Numbered from the stretch's first letter, positions 26,701 to 36,211 are shown. The stretch is DNA of 64,000 nucleotides from Chelativorans sp. (GCF_031180965.1 NZ_JAPSLH010000005.1:62001-126000), one strand, 5' to 3'. Notes: generated by a model not told the origin, from the letters alone. Made by a program: numbers and translations.

Positions 26701-26763
26701 GGCTTCTCCTCGTTCGCAACCCATCTTTGAGCCCGCCGGCCGGCGAGCTCAACCGCGAGCAAA

Positions 26764-26779
26764 TTGACGTTTACGTAAA
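26764..26779 (+). promoter_or_regulatory. Candidate LiuR-type operator before the acyl-CoA dehydrogenase gene
   Basis: TTGACGTTTACGTAAA lies 79 bases upstream of the acyl-CoA dehydrogenase ATG. It contains the perfect palindrome TTTACGTAAA (26770-26779) and starts with a TTGACG -35-like box. It resembles, from memory, the sites of MerR-family LiuR regulators that control branched-chain amino acid and fatty acid catabolism genes in proteobacteria. Confidence 0.45.
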
Positions 26780-26857
26780 GAGTGGATATCCCTTTTTGCC
26801 AGACTGGTTCCCGGTCCCGATCGCCGCTAGGCTTGGCCAAGCTCAGGGAGGAGAAGC

Positions 26858-28633
26858 ATGTATCGCGCACCCCTCGACGACATCAATTTCACGCTGAATC
26901 ATGTTGCCGGATTGGCGGGAATGCTGGAGGAGGGGCGGTTGGAAGGCCTCTCGCCCGACCTCGTCGGGGCGATTCTCGCCGAGGCAGGCCGCTTTGCCGG
27001 CGAGGAGGTGGCGCCGCTCGCCCGCATCGGCGACGAGGCGGGCGCACGTCTGGAGAACGGCGAGGTGAGGACGCCCGCCGGATGGCCGGACCTTTACCGC
27101 AGATGGTGCGAGGGCGGCTGGAATTCGCTCGCCCTGCCGACGCATCGGGGCGGGCAGGGCCTGCCCATGATGCTGGCCGTCGCGGCGCTGGAGATGTGGA
27201 ATTCAGCCTCCATGGCCTTCGCGCTCGGGCCGACCCTGACCGTCGGCGCCGTCGAGGCGCTGGAGCGGCATGCGACGGAGGAGCTGAAGGGCACCTATCT
27301 GGAAAAGCTCGTCTCAGGCGAGTGGATGGCGACCATGAACCTGACGGAGCCGCAGGCCGGCTCCGATCTCGGCGCGCTTCGCACCCGGGCCGAGCGCGCC
27401 GGGGACGGCACCTACAGGATCTTCGGCCAGAAGATCTTCATCACCTTCGGGGAGCACGATTTCACGGACAATATCGTGCATCTGGTCCTGGCGCGCCTTC
27501 CCGACGCCCCGCCCGGCACCAAGGGCATTTCGCTCTTCCTCGTGCCGAAATTCCTGGTGAACGGTGATGGCAGCCTCGGCGCGCGCAACGACGTCTTCTG
27601 CGCCTCGATCGAGCACAAGCTCGGTATCCGCGGCGCGCCCACCTGCACCATGATCTATGGCGACGGGCGCTTCGGCGAGGCCCCCGGCGCGGTCGGCTGG
27701 CTTGTCGGCGAGGAGAATCGCGGCCTTGCCTGCATGTTCACCATGATGAACAACGCGCGGCTTGCCGTCGGCATGCAGGGCGTGGCAGTGGCCGAGGCGG
27801 CGTATCAGAGGGCGCTCGCCTATGCGCGCGAGCGCCGGCAGGGCCGTGCGCCGGGCTGGAGCGGCGAGGGCATGAGCCCGATTGCCGCCCATCCCGACGT
27901 CAAGCGCATGCTCCTCACCATGAAGGCGATGACGCAGGCGGCCCGCGCCGTTGCCTATTCCTGCGCCCATGCGGTAGACATGGCGCGGCTCGCCGAGCCC
28001 GGCGCAAGGGCGCATTGGCAGGAACGTGCCAATCTCCTGACACCGCTGGCGAAGGCCTTTCCGACCGATATCGGCGTGGAGGTGGCCTCGCTCGGCGTCC
28101 AGGTGCATGGCGGGATGGGGTTCATCGAGGAGACGGGCGCCGCCGCCCTCTACCGCGACGCCCGCATCGCGCCGATCTATGAAGGCACCAACGGCATCCA
28201 GGCGATCGACCTCGTTCTTCGCAAGCTGCCGCAGTCGGGCGGCGGGCACGTGCGCGCCTATATCGCCGAGTTGCGCCGTGACGCGGAGACGGTGCGCGGC
28301 GCGAACATGCCCGAGCTCGGCGATACGGCCGGGTGCCTCAACGCCGCGCTCGAGGATCTGGAGGGGGCGACGGAACATCTCCTGCGGCTTGTGGGCGAGG
28401 GGGAGACGGAGGCGGCGCTCAGCGGCGCCACGCCCTATCTGCGCCTCTTCGCCCTTGCGGCCGGTGCAACGATGTTCGCGCGCGGCGCCGTCGCCGCCGC
28501 AGATGCCGGCCAGGCGCGGCTCTGCCGGTACCTTGCGGAGAATCATCTCGGCGAGACGGCGAACCTGAAGCGGGTGGTGGTGGACGGTGCCGAGAGCCTC
28601 TCGGCCGCGGCAGAGGTTCTGGAGCAGGAATGA
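26858..28633 (+). CDS. Acyl-CoA dehydrogenase
   Basis: 591 residues, the long FadE-like type with a C-terminal extension. It would oxidise acyl-CoA to 2-enoyl-CoA with FAD. FAD/substrate contacts are seen in MNLTEPQAGSDLGALRTRAE (about 160-180), the loop QVHGGMGFIEETGAAALYRD and the catalytic Glu motif IYEGTNGIQAIDLVLRKL (about 438-455). GGGAGGAGAAGC before the ATG is a strong ribosome site. The stop overlaps the start of the enoyl-CoA hydratase gene (ATGA). The chain-length preference cannot be told. The candidate LiuR-type site upstream fits a catabolic role. Confidence 0.93.
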   Translation: MYRAPLDDINFTLNHVAGLAGMLEEGRLEGLSPDLVGAILAEAGRFAGEEVAPLARIGDEAGARLENGEVRTPAGWPDLYRRWCEGGWNSLALPTHRGGQGLPMMLAVAALEMWNSASMAFALGPTLTVGAVEALERHATEELKGTYLEKLVSGEWMATMNLTEPQAGSDLGALRTRAERAGDGTYRIFGQKIFITFGEHDFTDNIVHLVLARLPDAPPGTKGISLFLVPKFLVNGDGSLGARNDVFCASIEHKLGIRGAPTCTMIYGDGRFGEAPGAVGWLVGEENRGLACMFTMMNNARLAVGMQGVAVAEAAYQRALAYARERRQGRAPGWSGEGMSPIAAHPDVKRMLLTMKAMTQAARAVAYSCAHAVDMARLAEPGARAHWQERANLLTPLAKAFPTDIGVEVASLGVQVHGGMGFIEETGAAALYRDARIAPIYEGTNGIQAIDLVLRKLPQSGGGHVRAYIAELRRDAETVRGANMPELGDTAGCLNAALEDLEGATEHLLRLVGEGETEAALSGATPYLRLFALAAGATMFARGAVAAADAGQARLCRYLAENHLGETANLKRVVVDGAESLSAAAEVLEQE

Positions 28634-29385
28634 GCGAAGACATCATCGTCGAGCGCCGCGAGGCGGTGCAGGTCATCAGGCTGAACCGGCCGGAAAAGAA
28701 GAACGCGATCACGCGCGCCATGTATGCCCGCATGGCCGCAGCCCTCCAGGAGGGAGATGCCGACGCGGCGGTCCGCTGCCACGTCTTCCTCGGCGTGCCC
28801 GGCGCCTTCTCGGCGGGCAATGACCTTTCCGATTTCCTCGCCGTGGCGACAGGCGGCGAGGCGGGGACCGAGGTGTTCGATTTCCTCGCCGCCCTTGCTG
28901 CTGCGCGCAAGCCGGTCCTGTCCGGCGCCGACGGCATCGCGGTCGGCGTCGGTGCGACCATGCATCTTCATTGCGACCTGACCTTCGCCACGCCGGAGAC
29001 GGTGTTCAGGACGCCCTTTGTCGATCTCGGTCTCGTTCCGGAAGCAGGTTCGAGCCTGCTCGCGCCGAGAATCATCGGGCACCAGCGCGCCATCGCTCTC
29101 CTGGCCCTGGGGGAGGGTTTGAGCGCGGCGGAAGCGCGCGATTGCGGGCTCATCCATCGCGTCGTTCCGGCTGCGGAACTGGAAGAAGCGGTTCTCGCGG
29201 CGGCGCGGGCGATTGCAGCCAAGCCGGCCGAGGCGCTGCGCATCACGCGTGACCTGCTGCGCGGGCCCCGCACGGAGGTGCTGGCGCGCATCAAGGAGGA
29301 GGCGGAGCATTTCCGCGCCCGCCTCAAATCCGAGGAGGCGCGCGCCGCCTTCACGGCCTTCATGAACCGGCGCAAGGGCGGCTGA
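28630..29385 (+). CDS. Enoyl-CoA hydratase/isomerase family protein
   Basis: 251 residues, crotonase fold. It would hydrate the enoyl-CoA made by the preceding enzyme. The oxyanion-hole region FSAGNDLSDFLAVATGG (about 59-75) and ADGIAVGVGATMHLHCDLTF with TPFVDLGLVPEAGSSLL are typical. The second active-site Glu of true hydratases falls in LGLVPEAGS. The start ATG 28630 overlaps the preceding stop by 4 bases. Genes of this kind also include isomerases, so hydration itself is an inference. Confidence 0.92.
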   Translation: MSEDIIVERREAVQVIRLNRPEKKNAITRAMYARMAAALQEGDADAAVRCHVFLGVPGAFSAGNDLSDFLAVATGGEAGTEVFDFLAALAAARKPVLSGADGIAVGVGATMHLHCDLTFATPETVFRTPFVDLGLVPEAGSSLLAPRIIGHQRAIALLALGEGLSAAEARDCGLIHRVVPAAELEEAVLAAARAIAAKPAEALRITRDLLRGPRTEVLARIKEEAEHFRARLKSEEARAAFTAFMNRRKGG

Positions 29386-29401
29386 CTGCGATGGGGCAGC
29401 T

Positions 29402-30019
29402 CTACGGGTAGAGCCGCGTCTTGGACCAGCCTCCCCCATCCTCCCGCCTGAAGATCACGCGGTCATGCAGGCGGAACGGCCGGTCGTGCCAGAACTCGAT
29501 GCTCACGGGCAGTATGCGGAAGCCCGACCAGTAGGCGGGGCGGGCAATCTCGCCCACGGCGAATTTGGCGGTGTATTCGGCGACCGCCTTTTCAAGGGCG
29601 AAGCGGCTTTCGAGCGGCCGCGACTGTTTCGACGCCCAGGCTCCGATGCGGCTGCCGCGCGGGCGCGAGGCGAAATAGGCATCCGCCTCCTCCTCGGTCA
29701 CCTGTTCGACCGGGCCGCGCACGCGCACCTGCCGGCGCAGGCTTTTCCAATGGAAGCACATGGCGGCCTTCATCGAGGAGAGGATTTCTTTTCCCTTGGT
29801 GCTTTCGAAATTGGTATAGAAAACGAACCCGCTTTCGTCGAAGCCCTTGAGCAGGACCATCCGTACATTGGGCATGCCCTCCGGGTCGACGGTGGCGAGC
29901 GCCGTTGCGTTGGGATCGTTGGGCTCGTTGCCCTGCGCGTCCCCGAGCCATTCCGCAAACAGGCGGTATGGCTCCATATGTTCGGTAAAGTCGGCGTTCT
30001 TTAACTCGTTCGTAATCAT
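29402..30019 (-). CDS. pdxH: Pyridoxamine 5'-phosphate oxidase
   Basis: 205 residues, an FMN flavoprotein that oxidises pyridoxine or pyridoxamine 5'-phosphate to pyridoxal 5'-phosphate. FMN and substrate regions are seen in [40 protein letters not shown] and [20 protein letters not shown]. The C-terminus WSKTRLYP is the family signature. The start is set at ATG 30019; the frame continues upstream without homology. Convergent with the enoyl-CoA hydratase gene (16 bases apart) and divergent from the lipoprotein gene. Confidence 0.97.
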   Translation of the reverse strand: MITNELKNADFTEHMEPYRLFAEWLGDAQGNEPNDPNATALATVDPEGMPNVRMVLLKGFDESGFVFYTNFESTKGKEILSSMKAAMCFHWKSLRRQVRVRGPVEQVTEEEADAYFASRPRGSRIGAWASKQSRPLESRFALEKAVAEYTAKFAVGEIARPAYWSGFRILPVSIEFWHDRPFRLHDRVIFRREDGGGWSKTRLYP

Positions 30020-30061
30020 CGTGTTGCTCAATTCGAAAATATCGCTTCGGGAGATTGCCGA

Positions 30062-30502
30062 TTGTCCGGACCGACGCAAGAGGCAGATAGGAGCGCCCGC
30101 CTGGCACTGCGCCTCGGCGGGAACGCCGCCATGCTCGTCTTTTTGGCCGTCGCGATCCAGGGTTGTTCCTTCGGCGGGGGGAAGAACGCGGTCGACACGG
30201 TGCTGACCACCTCCGCCGTGCCCCCTGCCCAGGTCTTTCCCGACGAGAACCTTGCAAAGGACGGGCAGGCGATCCTGGCGGCGCTTTCCTCCGGTCCTGC
30301 CGCCGGCAGCCTGCCCTGGGAAAACCCGGAAAGCGGCGCTCGCGGACTCATCACCGCCTATAGCGGCGAGGCCGAGGAGGGCCGGGATTGCCTTGCCTTC
30401 ACCACGACGCGCGAGAGCTTCGACGGCGTCGGGCTGTACGAGGGCGAGGCCTGCAAGGACGCCGCCGGCATCATGCGCATGCGCGCCTTCGAGCCGCGCT
30501 AG
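30062..30502 (+). CDS. RT0821/Lpp0805-like surface lipoprotein
   Basis: 146 residues if the TTG at 30062 (GGGAG 8 bases upstream) is used, or 123 from ATG 30131. A hydrophobic stretch [12 protein letters not shown] ends in a lipobox-like cysteine, so the mature protein should be lipid-anchored. The mature part has [20 protein letters not shown] near the middle and a disulfide-prone pair in [14 protein letters not shown] and [10 protein letters not shown], as in the 17-kDa surface antigen/RT0821 group. The same gene pair, pdxH divergent from such a lipoprotein followed by a dnaJ-type gene, occurs in mesorhizobia. Role unknown. Confidence 0.75.
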   Translation: MSGPTQEADRSARLALRLGGNAAMLVFLAVAIQGCSFGGGKNAVDTVLTTSAVPPAQVFPDENLAKDGQAILAALSSGPAAGSLPWENPESGARGLITAYSGEAEEGRDCLAFTTTRESFDGVGLYEGEACKDAAGIMRMRAFEPR

Positions 30503-30614
30503 GCCGCTGCCGCACTGGAATTCGGCCGCCGCAATGCGCATATAATTGCCGGGAGCCAAATCTCCAGGCAAAACATCCGGTTGTGGTTTTCTCCCATCGC
30601 ACGGGCAAGGCAAG

Positions 30615-31535
30615 ATGAGAGATCCCTATGAGGTGCTGGGCGTGTCGAAGAGCGCTTCGGCCAAGGACATAAAGGCGGCATTCCGCCGTCTGGCGAAGAA
30701 ATACCATCCCGACCAGCGGCCCGACGACCCGCAGGCGAAGGAGCGCTTTGCCGAGATCGGCCAGGCCTATGAGATACTCGGCGACGAGAAGAACCGCAGG
30801 GCGTTCGACAGCGGCGAGATCGACGCCAGCGGCAAGCCGCGCTTTCAGGGCTTCGAGGGCGCCGGCGCCGATCCCTTCGCCGGTTTCCGGCGCGCGGGCG
30901 GCGGCCCCGGCCGGACCCATTTCGAGTTCCGCAGCAGCGGCTTCGGCGACGATCCCCACGGCGCCGACATCTTCAGCGAGATTTTCGGCCAGGCCTTCTC
31001 GCGCGGCGGCGCGCAGGGCGCGCGCGGCGGGCGGCCGGAGGGCCTCGGCGACCTCAATGTCACGCTCGATGTAACGGTGGAGGATATCGCCACCGGCGCC
31101 AAGGTGATGGCGGCTTTCCCCGACGGGCGCCGCATGGCCGTGAAGCTGCCCCGCTATGTCGAGGACGGCCAGACCATCAGGCTCAAGGGGCAGGGCGCCG
31201 AAACGCCCTTCGGCGAGCGCGGCGACGCGCTTGTCAAACTCCGGCTCCGGCCGCACCCGCTCTACCGGGTCGAGGGGCGCGACCTGCATGTGGACCTGCC
31301 CGTCAGCCTGCGTGACGCGGTTCTCGGCGCCAAGGTGGCCGTGGATACCCCCACCGGCAAGGTGGCCGTGAAGGTGCCGGCCTGGTCGAGCTCCGACCGG
31401 ACCCTGCGTCTCAAGGGACGCGGCCTCCCGCTGAAGAGCGGCGGCGATGGCGATCTCTACGTCCATGTGCGGGTGATGTTGCCCGAGGGCGGCGATCCGG
31501 CGCTCGAAGCGCTCTTCCGTAAAGCGGAGGCCTGA
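30615..31535 (+). CDS. DnaJ-type co-chaperone (CbpA-like)
   Basis: 306 residues. The J domain covers 1-66 ([20 protein letters not shown]) with the HPD motif in [11 protein letters not shown], which stimulates DnaK ATPase. A Gly/Phe-rich linker (about 70-135) follows, then the DnaJ C-terminal peptide-binding domains (about 140-300, [20 protein letters not shown] and [20 protein letters not shown]). No zinc-finger cysteines are present, so this is the CbpA/type II class, not DnaJ itself. The start ATG 30615 is chosen by homology. Confidence 0.92.
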   Translation: MRDPYEVLGVSKSASAKDIKAAFRRLAKKYHPDQRPDDPQAKERFAEIGQAYEILGDEKNRRAFDSGEIDASGKPRFQGFEGAGADPFAGFRRAGGGPGRTHFEFRSSGFGDDPHGADIFSEIFGQAFSRGGAQGARGGRPEGLGDLNVTLDVTVEDIATGAKVMAAFPDGRRMAVKLPRYVEDGQTIRLKGQGAETPFGERGDALVKLRLRPHPLYRVEGRDLHVDLPVSLRDAVLGAKVAVDTPTGKVAVKVPAWSSSDRTLRLKGRGLPLKSGGDGDLYVHVRVMLPEGGDPALEALFRKAEA

Positions 31536-31571
31536 CGCCGAACCATCCCGGTTTTCGAGAGGAGATCGGCC

Positions 31572-32000
31572 ATGTCGACATCTGCGAACAAGGAACTGGT
31601 CCGCCGGCTCTATGCCGAAGTGTTCTCCAGTGGGGATGTTTCGGGCATCGAGTCCCTGGTCGGCGCGGACTATGTGGATCATAACAGTGAAGGAGCGGGC
31701 CGGGGCCCCCAGGTCCTTCGCGCACATGTCCAGGCGATACGGACCACCTTTCCGGACTTTTCCCTGACCGTCGAGGACATGATCGCCGAGGGGGACAAGG
31801 TCGTCACGCGCGTGAGCGGACAAGGTACGCATGGCGGCATATGGCTCGATATTCCCCCGACAAACACGGTGGTGAAGGTCAAGGGCATCAACATCGACCG
31901 GATAAAGGACGGTCGGATCGTCGAGCATTGGGGCGAGGCCGACACGGTGGGCATGCTGATGCAGATGGGCGTCGATCCCTTCGCAGGCCGGGGCGGGTGA
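31572..32000 (+). CDS. SnoaL-like/ester cyclase family protein
   Basis: 142 residues from an ATG with AGAGGAG upstream. The SnoaL-like NTF2 fold is indicated by KELVRRLYAEVFSSGDVSGI, YVDHNSEGAGRGPQVLRAHV, TTFPDFSLTVEDMIAEGDKV and DGRIVEHWGEADTVGMLMQM. The same family holds polyketide cyclases and many uncharacterised small proteins. No partner genes of a secondary-metabolite pathway lie near, so the substrate is unknown. It is inserted between the DnaJ-type gene and fabI. Confidence 0.85.
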   Translation: MSTSANKELVRRLYAEVFSSGDVSGIESLVGADYVDHNSEGAGRGPQVLRAHVQAIRTTFPDFSLTVEDMIAEGDKVVTRVSGQGTHGGIWLDIPPTNTVVKVKGINIDRIKDGRIVEHWGEADTVGMLMQMGVDPFAGRGG

Positions 32001-32072
32001 AACCATCCCGCGCTTGAAGCGATCCCGCCGCTGTGCGATACGGCGTCTCCGCAACTGGTCCGGAGAATCGTT

Positions 32073-32891
32073 ATGGCAGGTGGCAGTGGCCTGATGGCCG
32101 GCAAGCGCGGGCTCGTTCTCGGCGTCGCCAACAACCGCTCCATCGCCTGGGGCATTTCCAAGGCCTGCGCCGCTGCCGGGGCGGAACTTGCGCTCACCTA
32201 CCAGGGCGATGCGCTGAAGAAGCGTGTGGAGCCGCTCGCCGGCGAACTCGGCGCGATCGTTGCCGGCCATTGTGACGTCACCGACCTTTCCTCCGTCGAC
32301 GCGGTGTTCGAGACGGTCGAGAAGCAGTGGGGCAGGCTCGACTTCCTGGTGCACGCGATCGGCTTCTCTGACAAGAACGAGCTGACCGGCCGCTATGTGG
32401 ACACCACGCATGGCAATTTCCTGCGCACGATGGACATCTCGGTCTATTCCTTAACGGCGGTCGCCCAGCGCGCCGAGAAGCTGATGACGGACGGCGGCTC
32501 GCTCCTCACCATGACCTATTACGGCGCCGAGAAGGTCATGCCGAACTACAACGTCATGGGCGTGGCCAAGGCCGCGCTCGAGGCCAGCGTGAAATATCTC
32601 GCCGTCGATCTCGGGCCCAAGAACATCCGCGTCAACGCGATCTCCGCCGGGCCGATCAAGACGCTTGCCGCCTCCGGCATCGGCGATTTCCGCTACATCC
32701 TGAAGTGGAACGAGTACAACGCACCGCTGCGGCGGACCGTCACCATCGAGGAGGTGGGCGACACGGCGCTGTACCTCTTGTCGCCTTTGTCGCGCGGCAT
32801 GACGGGAGAGGTGCTGCACGTCGATTCCGGCTACCACGTGATCGGCATGAAAGCGGTGGACGCGCCCGACATCTCCACCGTTCTGGATTAG
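32073..32891 (+). CDS. fabI: Enoyl-[acyl-carrier-protein] reductase (NADH)
   Basis: 272 residues, a short-chain dehydrogenase that reduces enoyl-ACP in the last step of each fatty acid elongation round. FabI hallmarks are GKRGLVLGVANNRSIAWGIS at the N-terminus, and the catalytic Tyr-x6-Tyr-x6-Lys in MTYYGAEKVMPNYNVMGVAK (about 148-167), with SAGPIKTLAASGIGDFRYIL after it. These residues also form the triclosan/diazaborine target site. A second ATG eight codons in is an alternative start. Confidence 0.95.
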   Translation: MAGGSGLMAGKRGLVLGVANNRSIAWGISKACAAAGAELALTYQGDALKKRVEPLAGELGAIVAGHCDVTDLSSVDAVFETVEKQWGRLDFLVHAIGFSDKNELTGRYVDTTHGNFLRTMDISVYSLTAVAQRAEKLMTDGGSLLTMTYYGAEKVMPNYNVMGVAKAALEASVKYLAVDLGPKNIRVNAISAGPIKTLAASGIGDFRYILKWNEYNAPLRRTVTIEEVGDTALYLLSPLSRGMTGEVLHVDSGYHVIGMKAVDAPDISTVLD

Positions 32892-32928
32892 CTCTGCCGG
32901 GCGCGTGGCGCCGATATGAGGTCACCGC

Positions 32929-33516
32929 GTGCTTCCGCTCCTTTACATCGTGCGCCACGGTGAGACCGACTGGAACGCGCAGGCGCGCCTGCAGGGCCAG
33001 GCTGACACGGATATCAACGAGCGCGGGCGCGCCCAGGCCGACCGCAACGGCCGCCGCCTCGCCGAACTTCTCGCCGATCCCGCCTCCTTCGACTTCGTGG
33101 CGAGCCCCCTGCGCCGCACCTGCGAGACGATGGAGCGCGTGCGCGTCCAGCTCGGCCTGCCGGCTACCGGCTATCGGACCGACCCGCGCCTGAAGGAGGT
33201 GCATTTCGGGGCCTGGCAGGGCTTCACCTATGCCGAGTTGGAGGCGCGCGAGCCCGGCTGCACCGAGAGGCGCTCGCGGCGCAAATGGCATTTCCTGCCG
33301 CCGGGTGGCGATGCGGAGAGCTACGAGGTGCTGGCGGGGCGGGTCCGCGCGTGGCTGGACGAGATCGCCCGCCCGACCGTGTGTGTGACGCATGGCGGCG
33401 TCATCCGCACGGTCTTCCACTGGATCGGCGGCGCCGCGCCGGAAGAGGCGGCGGAAATGCACATCCCGCAGGACCGGGTCCTGCGGGTCGAGAATGGCAG
33501 GCTGGAGTGGCTATAG
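32929..33516 (+). CDS. Histidine phosphatase (phosphoglycerate mutase-like)
   Basis: 195 residues from a GTG at 32929. The histidine phosphatase signature LLYIVRHGETDWNAQARLQG is at residues 4-23, with the phospho-His in RHGE. The second catalytic His is in VCVTHGGVIRTVFHWIGG near 147. Members are phosphoglycerate mutases or small phosphatases; the length suggests a broad-specificity phosphatase rather than glycolytic GpmA. The gene ends 3 bases before the end of the convergent DUF1344 gene. Confidence 0.9.
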   Translation: MLPLLYIVRHGETDWNAQARLQGQADTDINERGRAQADRNGRRLAELLADPASFDFVASPLRRTCETMERVRVQLGLPATGYRTDPRLKEVHFGAWQGFTYAELEAREPGCTERRSRRKWHFLPPGGDAESYEVLAGRVRAWLDEIARPTVCVTHGGVIRTVFHWIGGAAPEEAAEMHIPQDRVLRVENGRLEWL

Positions 33517-33519
33517 GGA

Positions 33520-33771
33520 TTACTCCGGCAGAAGCATGTCGGTGATCTGCTTCACCCCGTCCGCGCCCTCCTCATAGGCGATGACGACCTCCATGCCGTC
33601 GCTGACTGCCGTCACATCGATCTCGGCGGGCAGCTTGTAGGTGGAGCCGTCCTCGAGCGTGATCGTCATCTCCTCCGGATTGACTTCGGCGATCGTGCCT
33701 TCCGCGTCGGCAGAGAAGGCGGGCAGGGAAGAAAGGCCGAGGAGAAGAGCCAGGGCTGCAATTCGCTTCAT
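33520..33771 (-). CDS. DUF1344 protein, exported
   Basis: 83 residues. A signal peptide MKRIAALALLLGLSSLPAFS is followed by a small beta-rich domain of DUF1344 type (AEGTIAEVNPEEMTITLEDG, STYKLPAEIDVTAVSDGMEV). Periplasmic location is expected. The fold is OB/SH3-like by family description; the role is unknown. It is divergent from aroC with 140 bases between, and convergent with the phosphatase gene. Confidence 0.85.
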   Translation of the reverse strand: MKRIAALALLLGLSSLPAFSADAEGTIAEVNPEEMTITLEDGSTYKLPAEIDVTAVSDGMEVVIAYEEGADGVKQITDMLLPE

Positions 33772-33911
33772 CGGGTCCTCGATGTGGGCTGTGGCTGGAG
33801 AGAATCGCCGGCACTACAGACGGCAAATGTGTCCAAACGGTGCACGGCGCGGTTTGACCCCATGGCCAAAGCAAAATAGAAGCGTGGCGGCCCTTCGGGG
33901 AAGGGAGGCTC

Positions 33912-35012
33912 ATGTCGCACAACACCTTCGGTCACCTGTTCCGCGTCACCACCTGGGGCGAAAGCCACGGGCCGGCGATCGGCTGCGTCGTGGACGGCTG
34001 CCCGCCCGGCATCCGCTTCACCTTAGCCGAAATCCAGGCCGAGCTCGACCGCAGAAGGCCCGGCCAGTCACGCTTCGTCACCCAGCGCCGCGAGCCGGAC
34101 GAGGTGAGGATCCTGTCCGGCGTGATGCCGGGGGAGGACGGCGAGACGCTGGTGACCACCGGTACGCCGGTCTCGATGCTGATCGAGAATGTCGACCAGC
34201 GTTCCAAGGACTACGGCGAGATCGCCGAGCGGTACCGCCCGGGACACGCGGACTATACCTATGACGCGAAATACGGCCTGCGCGACTATCGCGGCGGCGG
34301 CCGGTCCTCCGCCCGCGAGACGGCGACGCGCGTGGCGGCGGGCGCGCTCGCCCGCAAGATCGTGCCCGGCATGGTGGTGCGCGGTGCGCTGGTGGCGATG
34401 GGCGAGAAGGAGATCGACCGCGCCAATTGGGACTGGGATTTCGTCAACGATCCGGAAAACCCGTTCTTCACGCCCGATCGGCAGTCGGTCGCCGTCTTCG
34501 CCGACTATCTGGACGGCATCCGCAAGGAGGGCTCCTCGGTCGGCGCGGTCATCGAGGTGGTGGCGGAAGGGGTTCCGGCCGGCCTCGGCGCGCCGATCTA
34601 TGCCAAGCTCGACCAGGACATCTGCGGCAACCTGATGTCGATCAACGCCGTCAAGGGGGTGGAGATCGGCGCCGGCTTTTCCGCGGCACGCCTGCGCGGA
34701 GAGGAGAATGCCGACGAGATGCGCGCCGGCAATGACGGCCAGCCCGTGTTCATGTCCAACCATGCGGGGGGCATCCTGGGCGGCATCTCGACCGGGCAGC
34801 CGATCGTGGCCCGTTTTGCCGTCAAGCCGACCTCGTCCATCCTGACGCCGCGTCGCTCGATCGACCGCAGCGGCCGCGAGGTGGAGGTGGTCACGAAAGG
34901 CCGGCACGATCCCTGTGTCGGGATCCGGGCCGTGCCCATCGGCGAGGCCATGCTCGCCTGCACGATCGCCGACCACTATCTGCGGCACCGGGGGCAGACG
35001 GGAAGAGTGTAA
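33912..35012 (+). CDS. aroC: Chorismate synthase
   Basis: 366 residues. It makes chorismate from 5-enolpyruvylshikimate 3-phosphate with reduced FMN, the end of the shikimate pathway. The three family signatures are present: [18 protein letters not shown] (17-34), [20 protein letters not shown] (about 130-150) and [18 protein letters not shown] near 300. GGGGAAGGGAGGCTC gives a strong ribosome site. The TAA stop is the first part of a long inverted repeat that probably ends transcription. Confidence 0.97.
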   Translation: MSHNTFGHLFRVTTWGESHGPAIGCVVDGCPPGIRFTLAEIQAELDRRRPGQSRFVTQRREPDEVRILSGVMPGEDGETLVTTGTPVSMLIENVDQRSKDYGEIAERYRPGHADYTYDAKYGLRDYRGGGRSSARETATRVAAGALARKIVPGMVVRGALVAMGEKEIDRANWDWDFVNDPENPFFTPDRQSVAVFADYLDGIRKEGSSVGAVIEVVAEGVPAGLGAPIYAKLDQDICGNLMSINAVKGVEIGAGFSAARLRGEENADEMRAGNDGQPVFMSNHAGGILGGISTGQPIVARFAVKPTSSILTPRRSIDRSGREVEVVTKGRHDPCVGIRAVPIGEAMLACTIADHYLRHRGQTGRV

Positions 35013-35094
35013 GGGAATAGGGGAGTAAGGAAGTAGGGGAAGAGCTTTTCTGGATGAGAGCTTTTCTTACTTCCCTTACTCCCCTATTCCCTTA
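35010..35094. repeat. Long inverted repeat between aroC and ribB
   Basis: The left arm, 35010-35035 (starting at the aroC stop TAA), pairs with 35068-35094 over about 26 bp with a single bulge. Arms are built of AAGGGAATAGGGG and its complement CCCCTATTCCCTT. The 32-base loop contains two direct copies of GAGCTTTTCT. The 3' flank repeats TTACTCCCCTA. It can act as a transcript-end or stability hairpin; no classical T tract follows it. Confidence 0.8.
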
Positions 35095-35117
35095 CTCCCC
35101 TAATCGGCGAGGAACAC

Positions 35118-36209
35118 ATGCCCTACGATCAGAGACGAGTCGTCGAAGCCCTGCGCGCCTTCGAGCGCGGCGAGATCGTCGTGGTCATGGATGATGACGG
35201 GCGGGAGAACGAGGGCGACCTGATCGTTGCCGCCGTCCACTGCACGCCGGAGAAAATGGCCTTCATCGTGCGCCACACGTCGGGGATCGTCTGCGCGCCC
35301 ATGCCGCGCGAGGAGGCGCGGCGGCTGAACCTTGCGCCGATGGTGGCGGAAAACGACGCGCCGCATCAGACGGCGTTTACCGTGAGCGTCGATTTCAGGC
35401 ACGGAACGAGCACCGGGATTTCCGCCGAGGACCGGACGCTGACCGTGCGCAACCTCGCCAATCCGAATGCGGGCGCCGGCGATTTCGTCCGGCCGGGGCA
35501 TATCTTTCCGCTCGTGGCGCGCGAGGGCGGCGTGCTCATGCGCTCTGGCCATACGGAGGCCGCCGTCGACCTTTGCAGGCTTGCCGGCCTGCCGCCGATC
35601 GGTGTCATCTGTGAGCTCGTGAATGACGACGGCACGGTGATGCGCGGCCCGCAGGTGGTGGGCTTCGCCGAGAAGCACGGGCTGAAGCAGGTCTCCGTCG
35701 CCGACCTTATTGCCTACCGCCAGCGCCAGGAGACGCTGGTGGAGCGCGTCGCGACCTTCCCGGTGAGCACCGCCGGCGGCCCCGCCACGGCGCATGCCTA
35801 TACGCTTCCCTGGGAGGCCATGCAGCACCTGGCTGTGGTGTTCGGCGACATCCGCGACGGAGAGGACGTGCCGGTGCGGCTCCACACGGAAGATGTGGTG
35901 GAGGATGTTTTCGGCACCGAAAGGCGCCTGCAGAAGGTGATGGAGCGGATGGGCGGGCGCGGCGTGCTCGTCTATCTGCGGGAAGGCTCCGTGGGCGTTG
36001 CCCATCAGCAGCGCCGCCGCCCTTCCGGAGCCGCGGAGGCGCATGACGAGGCGCTGGAGCGCGAGAGCGAATGGCGCGAAATCGGGCTGGGGGCGCAGAT
36101 CCTGAAGGACCTCGGCATCACCTCGATCCGCCTGCTTGCCTCGCGGGAGCGCCACTATGTGGGCCTGGAAGGGTTCGGCATCGAGATCGTCTCGACCGAG
36201 ATATTGTAG
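35118..36209 (+). CDS. ribB: 3,4-Dihydroxy-2-butanone 4-phosphate synthase with degenerate cyclohydrolase II domain
   Basis: 363 residues. Residues 1-205 are a complete RibB domain that converts ribulose 5-phosphate to the four-carbon riboflavin precursor: [40 protein letters not shown] and [17 protein letters not shown] are conserved. Residues 210-363 resemble GTP cyclohydrolase II ([24 protein letters not shown]), but the three zinc cysteines of RibA, expected after the HTE region as C...CDC, are absent, as is the QEGRGIGL motif. So only the RibB reaction is expected. GAGG lies 5 bases before the ATG. Confidence 0.93.
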   Translation: MPYDQRRVVEALRAFERGEIVVVMDDDGRENEGDLIVAAVHCTPEKMAFIVRHTSGIVCAPMPREEARRLNLAPMVAENDAPHQTAFTVSVDFRHGTSTGISAEDRTLTVRNLANPNAGAGDFVRPGHIFPLVAREGGVLMRSGHTEAAVDLCRLAGLPPIGVICELVNDDGTVMRGPQVVGFAEKHGLKQVSVADLIAYRQRQETLVERVATFPVSTAGGPATAHAYTLPWEAMQHLAVVFGDIRDGEDVPVRLHTEDVVEDVFGTERRLQKVMERMGGRGVLVYLREGSVGVAHQQRRRPSGAAEAHDEALERESEWREIGLGAQILKDLGITSIRLLASRERHYVGLEGFGIEIVSTEIL

Positions 36210-36211
36210 AT

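Noticed and set aside
30471-32411. Open frame of 646 codons antisense to the DnaJ-type and fabI genes
   Set aside because: No homology, spans three certain genes on the other strand.
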